The notes beneath the pieces are model-generated. The model had not been told where the DNA came from, searched no databases, and saw nothing but the letters and a program-made list of their open reading frames with translations. A DNA stretch of 41,719 bases from Oscillibacter sp. (lineage in GTDB: Bacteria > Bacillota > Clostridia > Oscillospirales > Oscillospiraceae). Each line of letters opens with the position of its first letter. Positions within the stretch are counted from its first letter, which is position 1. The position numbers and the translations under genes were made by a program. Positions 6,672 to 14,795 of this stretch are shown one piece after another. The stretch is taken from the NCBI GenBank assembly GCA_022791875.1, contig JAAVZX010000032.1:1-41719 (forward strand), written 5' to 3'.

Positions 6672-8237
6672 TTGAGGAAACAGAGTCCGGGGGCGGATGA
6701 GTATATGGAGCGGAGAATCTCGGCTTTTACCAGTTTGTCCCTTTGCGGGCTTACTGTTTTGGCGCAGATTGCTACGTCCCTTTTGATTCCGGTGCTGCTC
6801 CAGGAGAAGGCCAGCTTGGTGTATGCCGCGCTGCTGTGCGTTGGGGCTGTGCTGGCGATCCGGATCTATCAAAGGCCCGGGAGTCCCTCTTATAAGCTGG
6901 TCTGGATGTGTCTTCTTCTGGCGGTGCCGGTGACGGGGATTATCCTGTTCTGTTTCTGGGGCGGGGCGCAGCAGGCCAAGAGTTTGAGCCTGCGGAAAAT
7001 TCCGCCTATTTTGTGCCGGGAGAGCCAGAGAATGGCCAGCGAGGCCAATCTGACCCGCCTGCGGCGGCAGTCCCCGGCCTGGGGACGCCTGGCGGCGTAC
7101 CTGCAAAAACGGGGCTTCCTTCTCTACCGTGACACCGCCGCCCAATATTTTCCCGAGGGCGCCGCTTTTTTTGACGACCTGATTGTTAAACTTTCGCAGG
7201 CGGACACCTATATCTTCTTAGAGTACTACATCCTGGCCGAGGGCCAGCTCTGGGACCGCATCTTCGCCGTCCTCCGGGAGCGGGCCGCGGCCGGGGTGGA
7301 AGTCTGCATCACCTTCGACGACTTCGGCAATCTCACCCGCTTCTCCGACGAAACCTTACGCTCCGTCCAGGACGCGGGCATCGAGGTCAAGGTCTTCAAC
7401 CCCGTCCACCGCTATCTCAGCCGCATCAACTTCAACTACCGCGACCACCGCAAAATCGCCGTCATTGACGGCCGCTACGCCTACACCGGCGGCGTCAACA
7501 TCGGCGACGAGTACGCCAACCTGATCACCCGCTTCGGCCACTGGAAGGACAGTGCCGTGCGCATCGAGGGCGAGGGCGTCTGGGGCTTCGCCACCCAGTT
7601 CATGCAGATGTGGAAGATGATGGGCGGCAGCTTCCCAAACGAGGACGACTACTACCGCCCCCGCCACACCCCCCCGAAAAGCACCGGCTACTGCCAGCCC
7701 TTCACCGACGGCCCCCTCAACAACCCGGACAACCCCATCGAAGAAGTCTACCTCCAGCTCATTTCCTCCGCACAAAGGATGCTCTACCTCACCACCCCCT
7801 ACTACGCCGTAGAGGAAGCCATGCAGAAGGCCCTCTGCATCGCCGCCGACGCCGGCGTCGACGTCCGCCTCTGCATCCCCGGCGTCCCGGACCACCACAA
7901 GTTCACCTATATGGTCGCCGAAACCTACTGGGGCGAACTCCTGAGCCACGGCGTCAAAATCTACAAATACGCCCCCGGCTTCCTCCACAGCAAATCCGTC
8001 ATGGCCGACCGCGAAATCGCCCTCATCGGCAGCACAAATATGGACTACCGCACCTTCTACCTCCACTACGAATGCGGCGTCCTCCTCTACCACATGCCAG
8101 CCATCGAAAACCTCATGGAAGACTTCGACCACATCATCTCCCAAAGCACCCCCTACACCCTGGAAGACTGGCAGCACCGCTCCTGGTTCCGCCGGATGTT
8201 CTCTTCCATCTTCCGTTTGGGCGCTATCTGGCTGTGA
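6672..8237 (+). CDS. cls: Cardiolipin synthase (phospholipase D superfamily)
   Basis: Membrane enzyme that condenses two phosphatidylglycerol molecules to cardiolipin and glycerol. Two N-terminal membrane segments (about residues 20-62 and 75-95) precede two PLD domains. The HKD motifs are HRKIAVIDG (His259, Lys261, Asp266) and HSKSVMADREIALIGSTN (His439, Lys441, Asp446), so both half-sites are intact. The length of 521 aa fits the family. I use the TTG at 6672 because a G-rich ribosome site (GAGGGGGTG) is just upstream; the ATG at residue 12 has none. The last two thirds use strongly C-ended codons, unlike the first 450 bases. The stop codon is directly followed by a repeat element arm. Confidence 0.95.
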   Translation: MRKQSPGADEYMERRISAFTSLSLCGLTVLAQIATSLLIPVLLQEKASLVYAALLCVGAVLAIRIYQRPGSPSYKLVWMCLLLAVPVTGIILFCFWGGAQQAKSLSLRKIPPILCRESQRMASEANLTRLRRQSPAWGRLAAYLQKRGFLLYRDTAAQYFPEGAAFFDDLIVKLSQADTYIFLEYYILAEGQLWDRIFAVLRERAAAGVEVCITFDDFGNLTRFSDETLRSVQDAGIEVKVFNPVHRYLSRINFNYRDHRKIAVIDGRYAYTGGVNIGDEYANLITRFGHWKDSAVRIEGEGVWGFATQFMQMWKMMGGSFPNEDDYYRPRHTPPKSTGYCQPFTDGPLNNPDNPIEEVYLQLISSAQRMLYLTTPYYAVEEAMQKALCIAADAGVDVRLCIPGVPDHHKFTYMVAETYWGELLSHGVKIYKYAPGFLHSKSVMADREIALIGSTNMDYRTFYLHYECGVLLYHMPAIENLMEDFDHIISQSTPYTLEDWQHRSWFRRMFSSIFRLGAIWL

Positions 8238-8400
8238 GGTGCCTGCCTACGGGGGGCCTCCGGCGGGTTCCTTTTCTCGAGAGAAAAGGAACCGAAAAGA
8301 GCTTTCACTCGACGCGAATCCGGTGGGCGTTGGGGGTTCTATGCGCCGGAACGGGGTGCCTGTTTGCGGAACCTTCCATTGGCATGGAAGGTCCCGCGGG
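8238..8400. repeat. Half copy of family A with a degenerate central hairpin
   Basis: Begins directly after the TGA of the cardiolipin synthase with GGTGCCTGCCTACGGGGGGC, then the GGTTCC stem, the GACGCGAATCCGGTGGGC conserved segment and a shortened GGAACCTTCCAT/ATGGAAGGTCCC hairpin. The other central hairpin and the right arm are lost. Confidence 0.85.
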
Positions 8401-8426
8401 ATTGTCCAGAACGAAAAAATAACCTT

Positions 8427-8531
8427 TATGGCAAATTGTCACAATTTGCCATAGATAAAGTTTGGGGTCCAGCCCTTTTCAAAGGGCTGGTGGGGTCCAG
8501 GGGCAAAGCCCCTGGCCGCCGGAGGCCCCCC
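8427..8531. repeat. Tandem-hairpin repeat, family B, copy B3 (three hairpins)
   Basis: First a palindrome TATGGCAAATTGT/ACAATTTGCCATA, then TAGATAAAGTTT, then CCAGCCCTTT/AAAGGGCTGG, TGGGGT, CCAGGGGC/GCCCCTGG and GCCGCCGGAGGCCCCCCG. It ends about 45 bases before the next gene. Confidence 0.88.
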
Positions 8532-8574
8532 GTCCCCCCGCGGGGATGGGAATGCACCATTAGGAGGACGCCCC

Positions 8575-9441
8575 ATGCGCACATTCACCCCCCTGGAAAC
8601 CGCTGAGCGGAGCCTGATCAAGACCTACCGCAAAACCCTCTGGAACCCCTTCATCGCCGCCGTGCAGCGCTACGAACTCGTCTCCGCTGGCGACCATATC
8701 GCCGTGTGTATCTCAGGCGGGAAGGACTCCATGGCCCTCGCCAAGCTCATGCAGGAGCTGCACCGCCATTCCGACCGCCCCTTCAACCTCACATTCCTCG
8801 CCATGGACCCCGGATACAACCCCGAAAACCGGCGGCGGCTGGAGGAAAACGCCCGGGCCCTGGGCGTGCCCCTCACCATATTTGAGAGCGACATCTTCGA
8901 TGTCACCGTCCAGGCGGACAAAAACCCCTGCTACCTCTGCGCCCGGATGCGCCGCGGGTGCCTCTACGCGAAGGCCCAGGAACTGGGCTGCAACAAAATC
9001 GCCCTGGGGCACCACTTCTCCGACGTCATCGAAACCACCGTCCTGGGCCTCTTCTACGGTGCCCAGCTCCAGGCCATGCCCCCCAAGCTCCGCAGCAAAA
9101 ACTTTCCCAGCATGGAGCTGATCCGGCCCCTCTACTGTGTCCACGAGGACGCCATCGTCGCCTGGCAGAACTACAACCACCTCCGCTTCCTCCAATGCGC
9201 CTGCCGCTTCACCGAGGCACGGGACGCCTCCGGAGACGGCGTGGGGGACAGCAAGCGCCAGGAGATCAAGCTGCTCCTCCGGGAGCTGAAACGGGGAAAC
9301 CCCAATATCGAAAAAAGCATTTTCCAGGCCATCCACGGCGTGCAGTTAGACACCTTTCCCGGCTTCAAGCACCGCGGCGCGGCCTGGTCCTTCCCGGAAA
9401 TATACAGCGGAACCGCCTTCTTCGGCGGCGGGGACGCTTGA
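8575..9441 (+). CDS. TtcA/TilS-family PP-loop ATPase, probable tRNA 2-thiocytidine-type thiolase
   Basis: The PP-loop SGGKDS (47-52) follows CIS, as in the adenylating tRNA-modifying enzymes. A CxxC pair (Cys119, Cys122) and further cysteines near 208-210 match the positions used for the iron-sulfur cluster of TtcA, which thiolates C32 of tRNA. The GHHFSDVIETT segment (145-155) is characteristic of the TtcA/TtuA group. Its 288 aa are usual. AGGAGG is 7 bases before the ATG. The Sel1-repeat gene follows after 26 bases, so they are probably cotranscribed. The exact tRNA position modified is not certain; TtcA is mostly described in proteobacteria, and clostridial homologues are less studied. Confidence 0.85.
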   Translation: MRTFTPLETAERSLIKTYRKTLWNPFIAAVQRYELVSAGDHIAVCISGGKDSMALAKLMQELHRHSDRPFNLTFLAMDPGYNPENRRRLEENARALGVPLTIFESDIFDVTVQADKNPCYLCARMRRGCLYAKAQELGCNKIALGHHFSDVIETTVLGLFYGAQLQAMPPKLRSKNFPSMELIRPLYCVHEDAIVAWQNYNHLRFLQCACRFTEARDASGDGVGDSKRQEIKLLLRELKRGNPNIEKSIFQAIHGVQLDTFPGFKHRGAAWSFPEIYSGTAFFGGGDA

Positions 9442-9467
9442 AGATAAGAATACAGGAGGTAAAGAAT

Positions 9468-11909
9468 ATGAATTACTATCGCTGTGAAAACCCCGACTGC
9501 GGCTTCGTGGCCGAGGAAGAGCCCGATGTCTGCCCCCGCTGCGGAGGCACCTTCTTCATCTCCCTGACAGATGAGGAGATGTCCGCCGGAGACTGGGTCA
9601 GCCTGGGGAACCAGGCCGTGGACGAGAAGCGGGAGACCGACGCCCTGGCCTGCTACCAGCGCGCCGCCGCCATGGACGACCCCCTGGGCCTCACCAACCT
9701 GGGCTGGTGCCTGGAGGCCGGCATCGGCCTGGAGGCCGACCCCAAGCAGGCCGTCATGCTCTACGCCCAGGCCGCCGAGCGGGACTACATGCCCGCCCTT
9801 ACCAATCTGGGCTACTGCTATACATACGGCATCGGCGTCCCCGTGGACCATTTCAAGGCCATCAAGTGCTTCCAGCGGGGCGCGGACCAGGGCTTCCCCC
9901 GCGCCCAGTTCCTTCTGGGCGAGGCGTACCGCCGGGGCAGCGGCGTGGACCAGGACATGGAAGAGGCCGCGAAATGGTATCAGTCCGCCGCCTGGATGGG
10001 CTACCCCAGTGCACAGACCGAGCTGGGCCGCTGCTACGAGTTCGGCGAGGGCGTGAAGCTGGACCTGGAGGAAGCCGTCAAGTGGTATCAGTCCGCCGCC
10101 GACCAGGGCAACGCCCCCGGCATGTGCTGCCTGGGCTTCTGCTACGAGGCCGGACGGGGCGTCGAGCAGAGCTGGGAGACTGCCGTGGAGTGGTATCGGA
10201 AAGCCGCCGACAAGGGCTACCCCAGGGCCATGTGCAACCTGGCCTGGTGCTACGAGCACGAAAAGGGCGTGAAGCGGGATTTCAGCGCCGCCGTGAAGCT
10301 TTACAAGGAAGCCGCGGACATGGACTATCCCCGTGGAATGCTCTGCATGGGCCTGTGCTGCGAGCGGGGCCGGGGCGTCCCGGTGAATAAGGAGGAGGCC
10401 GTTGCCTGGTACCGCAAGGCCGCGGAGGAGGGCGACGAGGACGGCATGTGCTGCCTGGGCTTCATGTACGAAACCGGCGACGGCGTGGAGCAGAGCTGGG
10501 AGCAGGCCGTGAAGTGGTATCTCAAGTCCGCCGAGAACGGCCTGAGCCGGGGCATGTGCAACCTGGCCTGGTGCTACGAGCACGGCAAGGGTGCGGAGAA
10601 GAACCCGGCGGAGTCCTTCAAGTGGTACCGCCGCGCCGCCGAGCAGGGGGACCCCCGGGGCCTGTTCAGCGTGGCCCGCGCCTATGACTACGGCATTGGC
10701 GTCCGCCAGGACCTGAGCAAAGCCGCCGAGTGGTATCAGAAGGCCGCCGACGCTGGCTCCGCCCCCGCCATGTGCGACCTGGGCGTCTGCTACGAGCGGG
10801 GCGAGGGCGTCCCCCAGAGCTATCAGAAGGCCGTGGAGCTCTACCAGAAGGCCGCGGACCTGGGCAACGCCCCCGGACAGTGCAACCTGGGCTACATGTA
10901 TGAGGTGGGCCGGGGCGTGGAGCAGAACTGGGAGCTGGCCGTGAAGTGGTACAGCGCCGCCGCCCAGCAGGGCTTCCCCAGGGCCCAGTGCAACCTGGCC
11001 TGGTGCTACGAGCACGGCAAGGGCGTGGAGCAGAACCTGAAGCGCGCCGCCAACTGGTACCGCAAGGCCGCTGAGCAGGACGACGCGCGGGGCCTGTTCT
11101 GCCTGGCCGTCTGCTGCAAGAACGGCCAGGGCGTGGATAAGGACTACAAGGCCGCGGTAGAGTATTACCAGCGCTCCGCGGACCAGGGCTATCCCCCCGC
11201 CCTGTGCGGCCTAGGCCTGTGCTACGAGTTCGGCACCGGCGTTGAAGAGGACCTGAGCAAGGCCGTGGACTACTACCGCCAGGGCGCGGAGAAGGGCCAC
11301 GCCCCCAGCCAGTGCAACCTGGCCTACATGTACGAGAAGGGCCGCGGCATCGGCAAGGATTACGGCCAGGCGGCAGAGTGGTACCATAAGTCCGCGGACC
11401 AGGGCTTCCCCCGCGCCATGTGCAACTTGGGCTTCCTCTATGAGGAGGGCACCGGCGTCGAGAAGGACCTCACCCAGGCGGCCGACTGGTATCGCCGCGC
11501 CGCGGAGCGGGGCGACAGCACCGCCGCCTGCAACCTGGGCTATCTCTATGAGACCGGCGAAGGCGTCGACCAGAGCTGGGAGAACGCCGTCCACTGGTAC
11601 GAGGAAGCCGCCGAAGACGACTACCCCCGCGCCCTCTACCTCCTGGGCTGGTGCTACGAGCACGGCAAAGGCGTCCCCCAGGACCTCGGCAAGGCAAAGG
11701 ACCTCTACCAGCGCTCCGCCAACCAGGACTACGACGAAGCCAAAGAAGCCTGCGCCCGCCTCGCCTCCGAATCCCCCCAAGCCCCCAAATCCCCCAAGCC
11801 CCTCACCAAAACCGACCCCAAACTCAAGTCCACCAAACCTGCCCAGCCCACCCAGCCGGCCAAGAAGGACAAAGGCGGCTTCTTCCGCGGGCTCTTTGGG
11901 AAGAAGTGA
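9468..11909 (+). CDS. Zinc-ribbon protein with 19 Sel1-like repeats, 813 aa
   Basis: The start is the ATG at 9468 with AGGAGG 9 bases upstream. Residues 4-27 form a zinc-ribbon-like module (CENPDCGF...CPRCGG). From about residue 40 to 770, I count 19 Sel1-like (SLR) units of 36 residues with the pattern A(M)CNLGxCYExGxGVxxDxxKAxxWYxKAAxxG. Such alpha-helical solenoids are protein-interaction scaffolds. The C-terminal 40 residues are Pro/Lys/Thr-rich and probably disordered, ending FFRGLFGKK. No signal peptide is visible, so it is probably cytoplasmic. It follows the TtcA-like gene by 26 bases. The partner is unknown. The stop codon abuts a family A element. Confidence 0.92.
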   Translation: MNYYRCENPDCGFVAEEEPDVCPRCGGTFFISLTDEEMSAGDWVSLGNQAVDEKRETDALACYQRAAAMDDPLGLTNLGWCLEAGIGLEADPKQAVMLYAQAAERDYMPALTNLGYCYTYGIGVPVDHFKAIKCFQRGADQGFPRAQFLLGEAYRRGSGVDQDMEEAAKWYQSAAWMGYPSAQTELGRCYEFGEGVKLDLEEAVKWYQSAADQGNAPGMCCLGFCYEAGRGVEQSWETAVEWYRKAADKGYPRAMCNLAWCYEHEKGVKRDFSAAVKLYKEAADMDYPRGMLCMGLCCERGRGVPVNKEEAVAWYRKAAEEGDEDGMCCLGFMYETGDGVEQSWEQAVKWYLKSAENGLSRGMCNLAWCYEHGKGAEKNPAESFKWYRRAAEQGDPRGLFSVARAYDYGIGVRQDLSKAAEWYQKAADAGSAPAMCDLGVCYERGEGVPQSYQKAVELYQKAADLGNAPGQCNLGYMYEVGRGVEQNWELAVKWYSAAAQQGFPRAQCNLAWCYEHGKGVEQNLKRAANWYRKAAEQDDARGLFCLAVCCKNGQGVDKDYKAAVEYYQRSADQGYPPALCGLGLCYEFGTGVEEDLSKAVDYYRQGAEKGHAPSQCNLAYMYEKGRGIGKDYGQAAEWYHKSADQGFPRAMCNLGFLYEEGTGVEKDLTQAADWYRRAAERGDSTAACNLGYLYETGEGVDQSWENAVHWYEEAAEDDYPRALYLLGWCYEHGKGVPQDLGKAKDLYQRSANQDYDEAKEACARLASESPQAPKSPKPLTKTDPKLKSTKPAQPTQPAKKDKGGFFRGLFGKK

Positions 11910-12262
11910 GTGCCTACCTACGGGGGGCCTCCGGCGGCTTACTTTTCTTGAAAGAAAAGTAAGCAAAAGAACTTTAACTCGACGCGAATCTGGTGGGTGA
12001 AGAAGTCTGTCGCGCCGTAACGGAGTGCTGTGCAAAGTGGTCCTTACCTCGGAGCGAGGTAAGGACCACTTGAATTTTTTATGTGCTGATAAAGAAAAAT
12101 CTGTGGGTCCTTCCATGCTAATGGAAGGACCCACCTGCTTCGCACCCCGTTACCGTGTGACAGGCTATATCAACCACCAGAGTATAGAGCGGTATGAAAG
12201 CTCTTTTCGGTTCCTTTTCTCTCGAGAAAAGGAACCCGCCGGAGGCCCCCGTAGGTAGGCAC
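11910..12262. repeat. Complete family A element, copy A2
   Basis: The outer ends are inverted copies: GTGCCTACCTACGGGGGGCC at the left and its complement at the right (CGTAGGTAGGCAC). The left arm stem is CTTACTTTTC/GAAAAGTAAG and the right arm stem is GGTTCCTTTTC/GAAAAGGAACC. Central hairpins are AGTGGTCCTTACCTCG and GTGGGTCCTTCCAT. It begins with the base after the stop codon of the Sel1 gene and ends 32 bases before the next promoter. Confidence 0.93.
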
Positions 12263-12294
12263 CTTCGATTTTCAAAAAACTTTCGCTGGACCCC

Positions 12295-12322
12295 TTGACA
12301 TTTCCGAAAAATGTGCTATTGT
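12295..12322 (+). promoter_or_regulatory. Promoter of the GntR/ABC operon
   Basis: Perfect -35 TTGACA (12295-12300), 16-base spacer, -10 TATTGT (12317-12322). The -10 lies inside the left arm of the operator dyad. Confidence 0.75.
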
Positions 12323-12346
12323 ATTAGTTAGCTAAGACAATAGCAC
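12313..12346. promoter_or_regulatory. Operator dyad of the YtrA-type GntR repressor
   Basis: A perfect inverted repeat: GTGCTATTGT (12313-12322) and ACAATAGCAC (12337-12346) around a 14-base centre containing TAGCTA. It overlaps the -10 and the start of transcription, so a bound repressor would block the promoter. Assignment to the GntR product encoded next is inference from position. Confidence 0.8.
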
Positions 12347-12366
12347 AACAGAAAAGGAGGAACGTC

Positions 12367-12750
12367 ATGCAATGGCAGTTTTCTAACGACGCGCCGATCT
12401 ATACCCAGCTCATTCAGCAGATCAAGATCGGCATTGTGACCGGCGGTTTCCCGCCTGGGGAGCGGCTTCCCTCCGTCCGCGACCTTGCCACGGAGGCCGG
12501 CGTCAACCCCAACACCATGCAGCGGGCTCTGGCGGAGCTGGAACAGGATGGGCTCGTTTACAGTCAGAGAACCGCTGGCAGATTTGTTACGGAGGACCAC
12601 ACTATGATTCAGACCGCAAAGCGCAGCCTCGCCGAGAGGCATATCCACGCTTTCCTGGAGGCCATGATCCAACTGGGCTTCCGGAAAGACGAAATCATCC
12701 AGCTCCTGGAGCAGGAACTGGGAGAGGAGGAAAAGCATGTCAGTGCTTGA
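12367..12750 (+). CDS. GntR-family regulator, YtrA subfamily
   Basis: 127 aa, consisting of an N-terminal winged helix (residues 8-75: APIYTQLIQQIKIGIVTGGF, LPSVRDLATEAGVNPNTMQR, GLVYSQRTAGRFV) and a short C-terminal helical segment, as in YtrA regulators, which repress ABC transporter operons. AAAAGGAGG lies six bases before the ATG. It is the first gene of an operon with the ABC ATPase (14-base overlap) and permease. A perfect dyad overlaps the promoter, so it probably represses itself and the transporter. The effector is unknown; YtrA homologues respond to cell-wall antibiotics. Confidence 0.93.
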   Translation: MQWQFSNDAPIYTQLIQQIKIGIVTGGFPPGERLPSVRDLATEAGVNPNTMQRALAELEQDGLVYSQRTAGRFVTEDHTMIQTAKRSLAERHIHAFLEAMIQLGFRKDEIIQLLEQELGEEEKHVSA

Positions 12751-13432
12751 GTGCAAGGGCCTTACGAAACGCTATGGCCGTGTCTCCGCCCTGGAGGACG
12801 TGGCCCTGACCATCGAGCCGGGCCGGATCGTGGGCCTTCTGGGGCCCAACGGGAGCGGCAAAACCACATTGATCAAACTGGCCAACGGGCTCCTGACCCC
12901 CGACGAGGGCTACATCAGCATCTGCGGCGCGGCCCCCGGACGGGAGACCCACGGGCTGGTGAGCTACCTCCCCGAGCGGACCGCCATTCCCACCTGGATG
13001 TCCGCCAAACAGCTTCTGGACTTCTACGGGGACTTCTACGCCGACTTCCGCCGGGACGTGGCGGAGGAAATGCTGGCGCGGCTGAACATCCAGCCCCGGC
13101 AGATCATCAAGCACATGTCCAAGGGCACCCGGGAAAAGGTGCAGCTCATCATGGTCATGAGCCGTGCGGCGAAGCTGTACCTGCTGGACGAACCCATCGG
13201 CGGCGTGGACCCCGCTACGCGGGACTACATTCTCTCCACCATCATCGGCAGCTACAACCCCGAGGCCGCGGTGGTTATCTCCACCCACCTGATCGCCGAT
13301 GTGGAACAGGTGCTGGACGGGGTCATCTTCATCAACCAGGGCCGCGTGATGCTCCAGTCCACCGTGGACCAGATCCGCGAGGACAAGGGCATGAGCGTTG
13401 ACGCCCTCTTCCGGGAGGTATTCAGATGCTGA
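12737..13432 (+). CDS. ABC transporter ATP-binding protein
   Basis: 231 aa. Walker A is GPNGSGKTT (about 36-44), the signature is degenerate (HMSKGTREKVQL in place of LSGGQ), Walker B is LYLLDEPIGGVDP, and the switch His is in ISTHL. This resembles the short ATPases of YtrB/EcsA type. It overlaps the regulator gene by 14 bases and the permease gene by 7, which implies translational coupling. It probably energises the permease at 13426. The substrate is unknown; export or drug/cell-envelope stress response is typical of YtrA-linked systems. Confidence 0.94.
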   Translation: MSVLECKGLTKRYGRVSALEDVALTIEPGRIVGLLGPNGSGKTTLIKLANGLLTPDEGYISICGAAPGRETHGLVSYLPERTAIPTWMSAKQLLDFYGDFYADFRRDVAEEMLARLNIQPRQIIKHMSKGTREKVQLIMVMSRAAKLYLLDEPIGGVDPATRDYILSTIIGSYNPEAAVVISTHLIADVEQVLDGVIFINQGRVMLQSTVDQIREDKGMSVDALFREVFRC

Positions 13433-14235
13433 GGAAATTGATCAAACACGAATTCATTGCCACGGGGAGAATCATGCTTCCCATGTACCTGATTCTGCTC
13501 CTGTCGGCGGTGGGGGCCAATATCTCCGCACGGGGGCTGCTGGACAACAAGTCCGCCGTGCTGGAAACCCTGGGCGTTCTGCTGGTGACGGCCTTTGGGT
13601 TTGCTACAACAGGCGTGTTCATCCTGGCCTTTGTCCTGATGATCCAGCGTTTCTACAAGAACCTTTTGCAGGACGAGGGCTATCTGATGCTCACCCTCCC
13701 CGTGTCCGTCCATCAGCACATCTGGGCGAAGCTGTTTGTCTCCGCCGTCTGGTCCATCGCTACCGTCCTTATGGTCACGCTGGCCTCCATGGTCGTGGCC
13801 TACGACATAGGGGTGCTGCGGGAACTTCCCGACCTGCTCCGCATGTTCTTCCATGGCCTGCGGCTCCTGACGCCCTCCGAGGCCCTGAACGGCACGGCGG
13901 TCCTGATTGAAATGTGCGTCCTGTGCTTCCTGATGCTGATGGACTTCTGCATCCAGTTCTACGCCTCCCTGGCGGTGGGCCACAGCTTTTCCAGCCATAA
14001 AATGGCGGCGTCCGTAGCCTGCTTCTTCGCCTTCATGTTCGCGGTCATGTTCCTGATCCCCATGCTCTTCATGGGCCTGGACAAAATCGGCTTCTTCAAC
14101 TTCCAGTGGAACCCGGACCCCGTCGTTGCCGTCCACCTTGGAATGCTGTTTACGATTGCTCTGGCCCTGGCCTACGGCGCGGTTTTTTACGGAATTACCA
14201 CGTTCTTCTTGAAAAGACGCCTGAATCTGGAGTAA
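13426..14235 (+). CDS. ABC transporter permease
   Basis: 269 aa with about six hydrophobic membrane segments (near 18-38, 48-75, 103-128, 160-188, 200-222 and 238-258). The FYKNLLQDEGYLMLTLPVS segment is typical of ABC-2-like permeases in YtrA-controlled operons of Firmicutes. It begins within the end of the ATPase gene. With only one permease and one ATPase gene, a homodimeric exporter is likely. Confidence 0.88.
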   Translation: MLRKLIKHEFIATGRIMLPMYLILLLSAVGANISARGLLDNKSAVLETLGVLLVTAFGFATTGVFILAFVLMIQRFYKNLLQDEGYLMLTLPVSVHQHIWAKLFVSAVWSIATVLMVTLASMVVAYDIGVLRELPDLLRMFFHGLRLLTPSEALNGTAVLIEMCVLCFLMLMDFCIQFYASLAVGHSFSSHKMAASVACFFAFMFAVMFLIPMLFMGLDKIGFFNFQWNPDPVVAVHLGMLFTIALALAYGAVFYGITTFFLKRRLNLE

Positions 14236-14251
14236 ACTATCCATAGCGCCG

Positions 14252-14279
14252 CCCATGGAAAACAGGAAAACCATGGGCC
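14252..14279 (+). terminator. Hairpin after the ABC operon, no T-run
   Basis: GCCCATGG and CCATGGGC form a perfect 8-bp stem around a 12-base A-rich loop, just after the permease stop. It is followed by CTGTT rather than a T-run, so it may be an RNA processing or stability hairpin instead of a terminator. Confidence 0.4.
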
Positions 14280-14296
14280 TGTTATGGAGGAACGCC

Positions 14297-14776
14297 ATGC
14301 CATTTCTTGCAAATTACGCCTCCGGCATTCCGGAGGAACTGATTACCTTCGCCGCCGCCATGGTCCCCATTTTGGAGCTGCGGGGTGCGATCCCTATCGG
14401 GGTAGCCTCCGGCCTGCCTCTGGGCGAGGCCGCATCCATCGCCGTGGCGGGGAACCTGGTCCCGGTGCCCCTGGTGATGCTTCTGGCCCGCCGGATTGCC
14501 AACTGGCTCAGGGGCACCCGCTTCTTCGGCCCGAAGATAGCGTGGCTGGAGCGCCGCGCCCACTTGAAGGGGCGGTTAGTCCGGAAGTACCGCCTGCTGG
14601 GTCTGGTGATCCTGGTAGGCATCCCCCTGCCGGGGACGGGGGCCTGGACGGGTGCGCTGGTTGCGTCGGTTCTGGACATCCGGATGCGCCACGCCCTCCC
14701 GGCGATTTTACTGGGTCTGATTCTGGCCGCCGCCATTACAAGCCTGCTTACCATGGGGATTTTCGGAATCCTCTGA
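14297..14776 (+). CDS. Small multidrug export family membrane protein (Sm_multidrug_ex)
   Basis: 159 aa with about four membrane segments. The ELRGAIPIGVASGLPLGEA, GNLVPVPLVMLLARRI and VGIPLPGTGAWTGALVAS segments are the hallmarks of the COG2426 family. The family name implies drug export but its function is poorly tested. I start at the ATG at 14297 because TGGAGG is six bases upstream; an earlier in-frame ATG at 14255 lies inside the hairpin and has no ribosome site. It is 61 bases after the ABC operon and 19 bases before the lipoprotein gene. Confidence 0.85.
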   Translation: MPFLANYASGIPEELITFAAAMVPILELRGAIPIGVASGLPLGEAASIAVAGNLVPVPLVMLLARRIANWLRGTRFFGPKIAWLERRAHLKGRLVRKYRLLGLVILVGIPLPGTGAWTGALVASVLDIRMRHALPAILLGLILAAAITSLLTMGIFGIL

Positions 14777-14795
14777 CAAGCAAAAAGGAGTATTT

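Noticed and set aside
9800..11750. Regular DNA repeats that could suggest a CRISPR array or tandem satellite
   Set aside because: The roughly 108-bp period is the 36-residue Sel1 unit in frame; spacers and identical short repeats are absent.
11910..12262. Family A elements as insertion sequences
   Set aside because: No transposase frame or remnant is present and I could not see clear target-site duplications; called repeats only.
14255..14296. An earlier start for the small-multidrug-export protein
   Set aside because: The upstream ATG lies in a hairpin without a ribosome site; TGGAGG clearly points to 14297.
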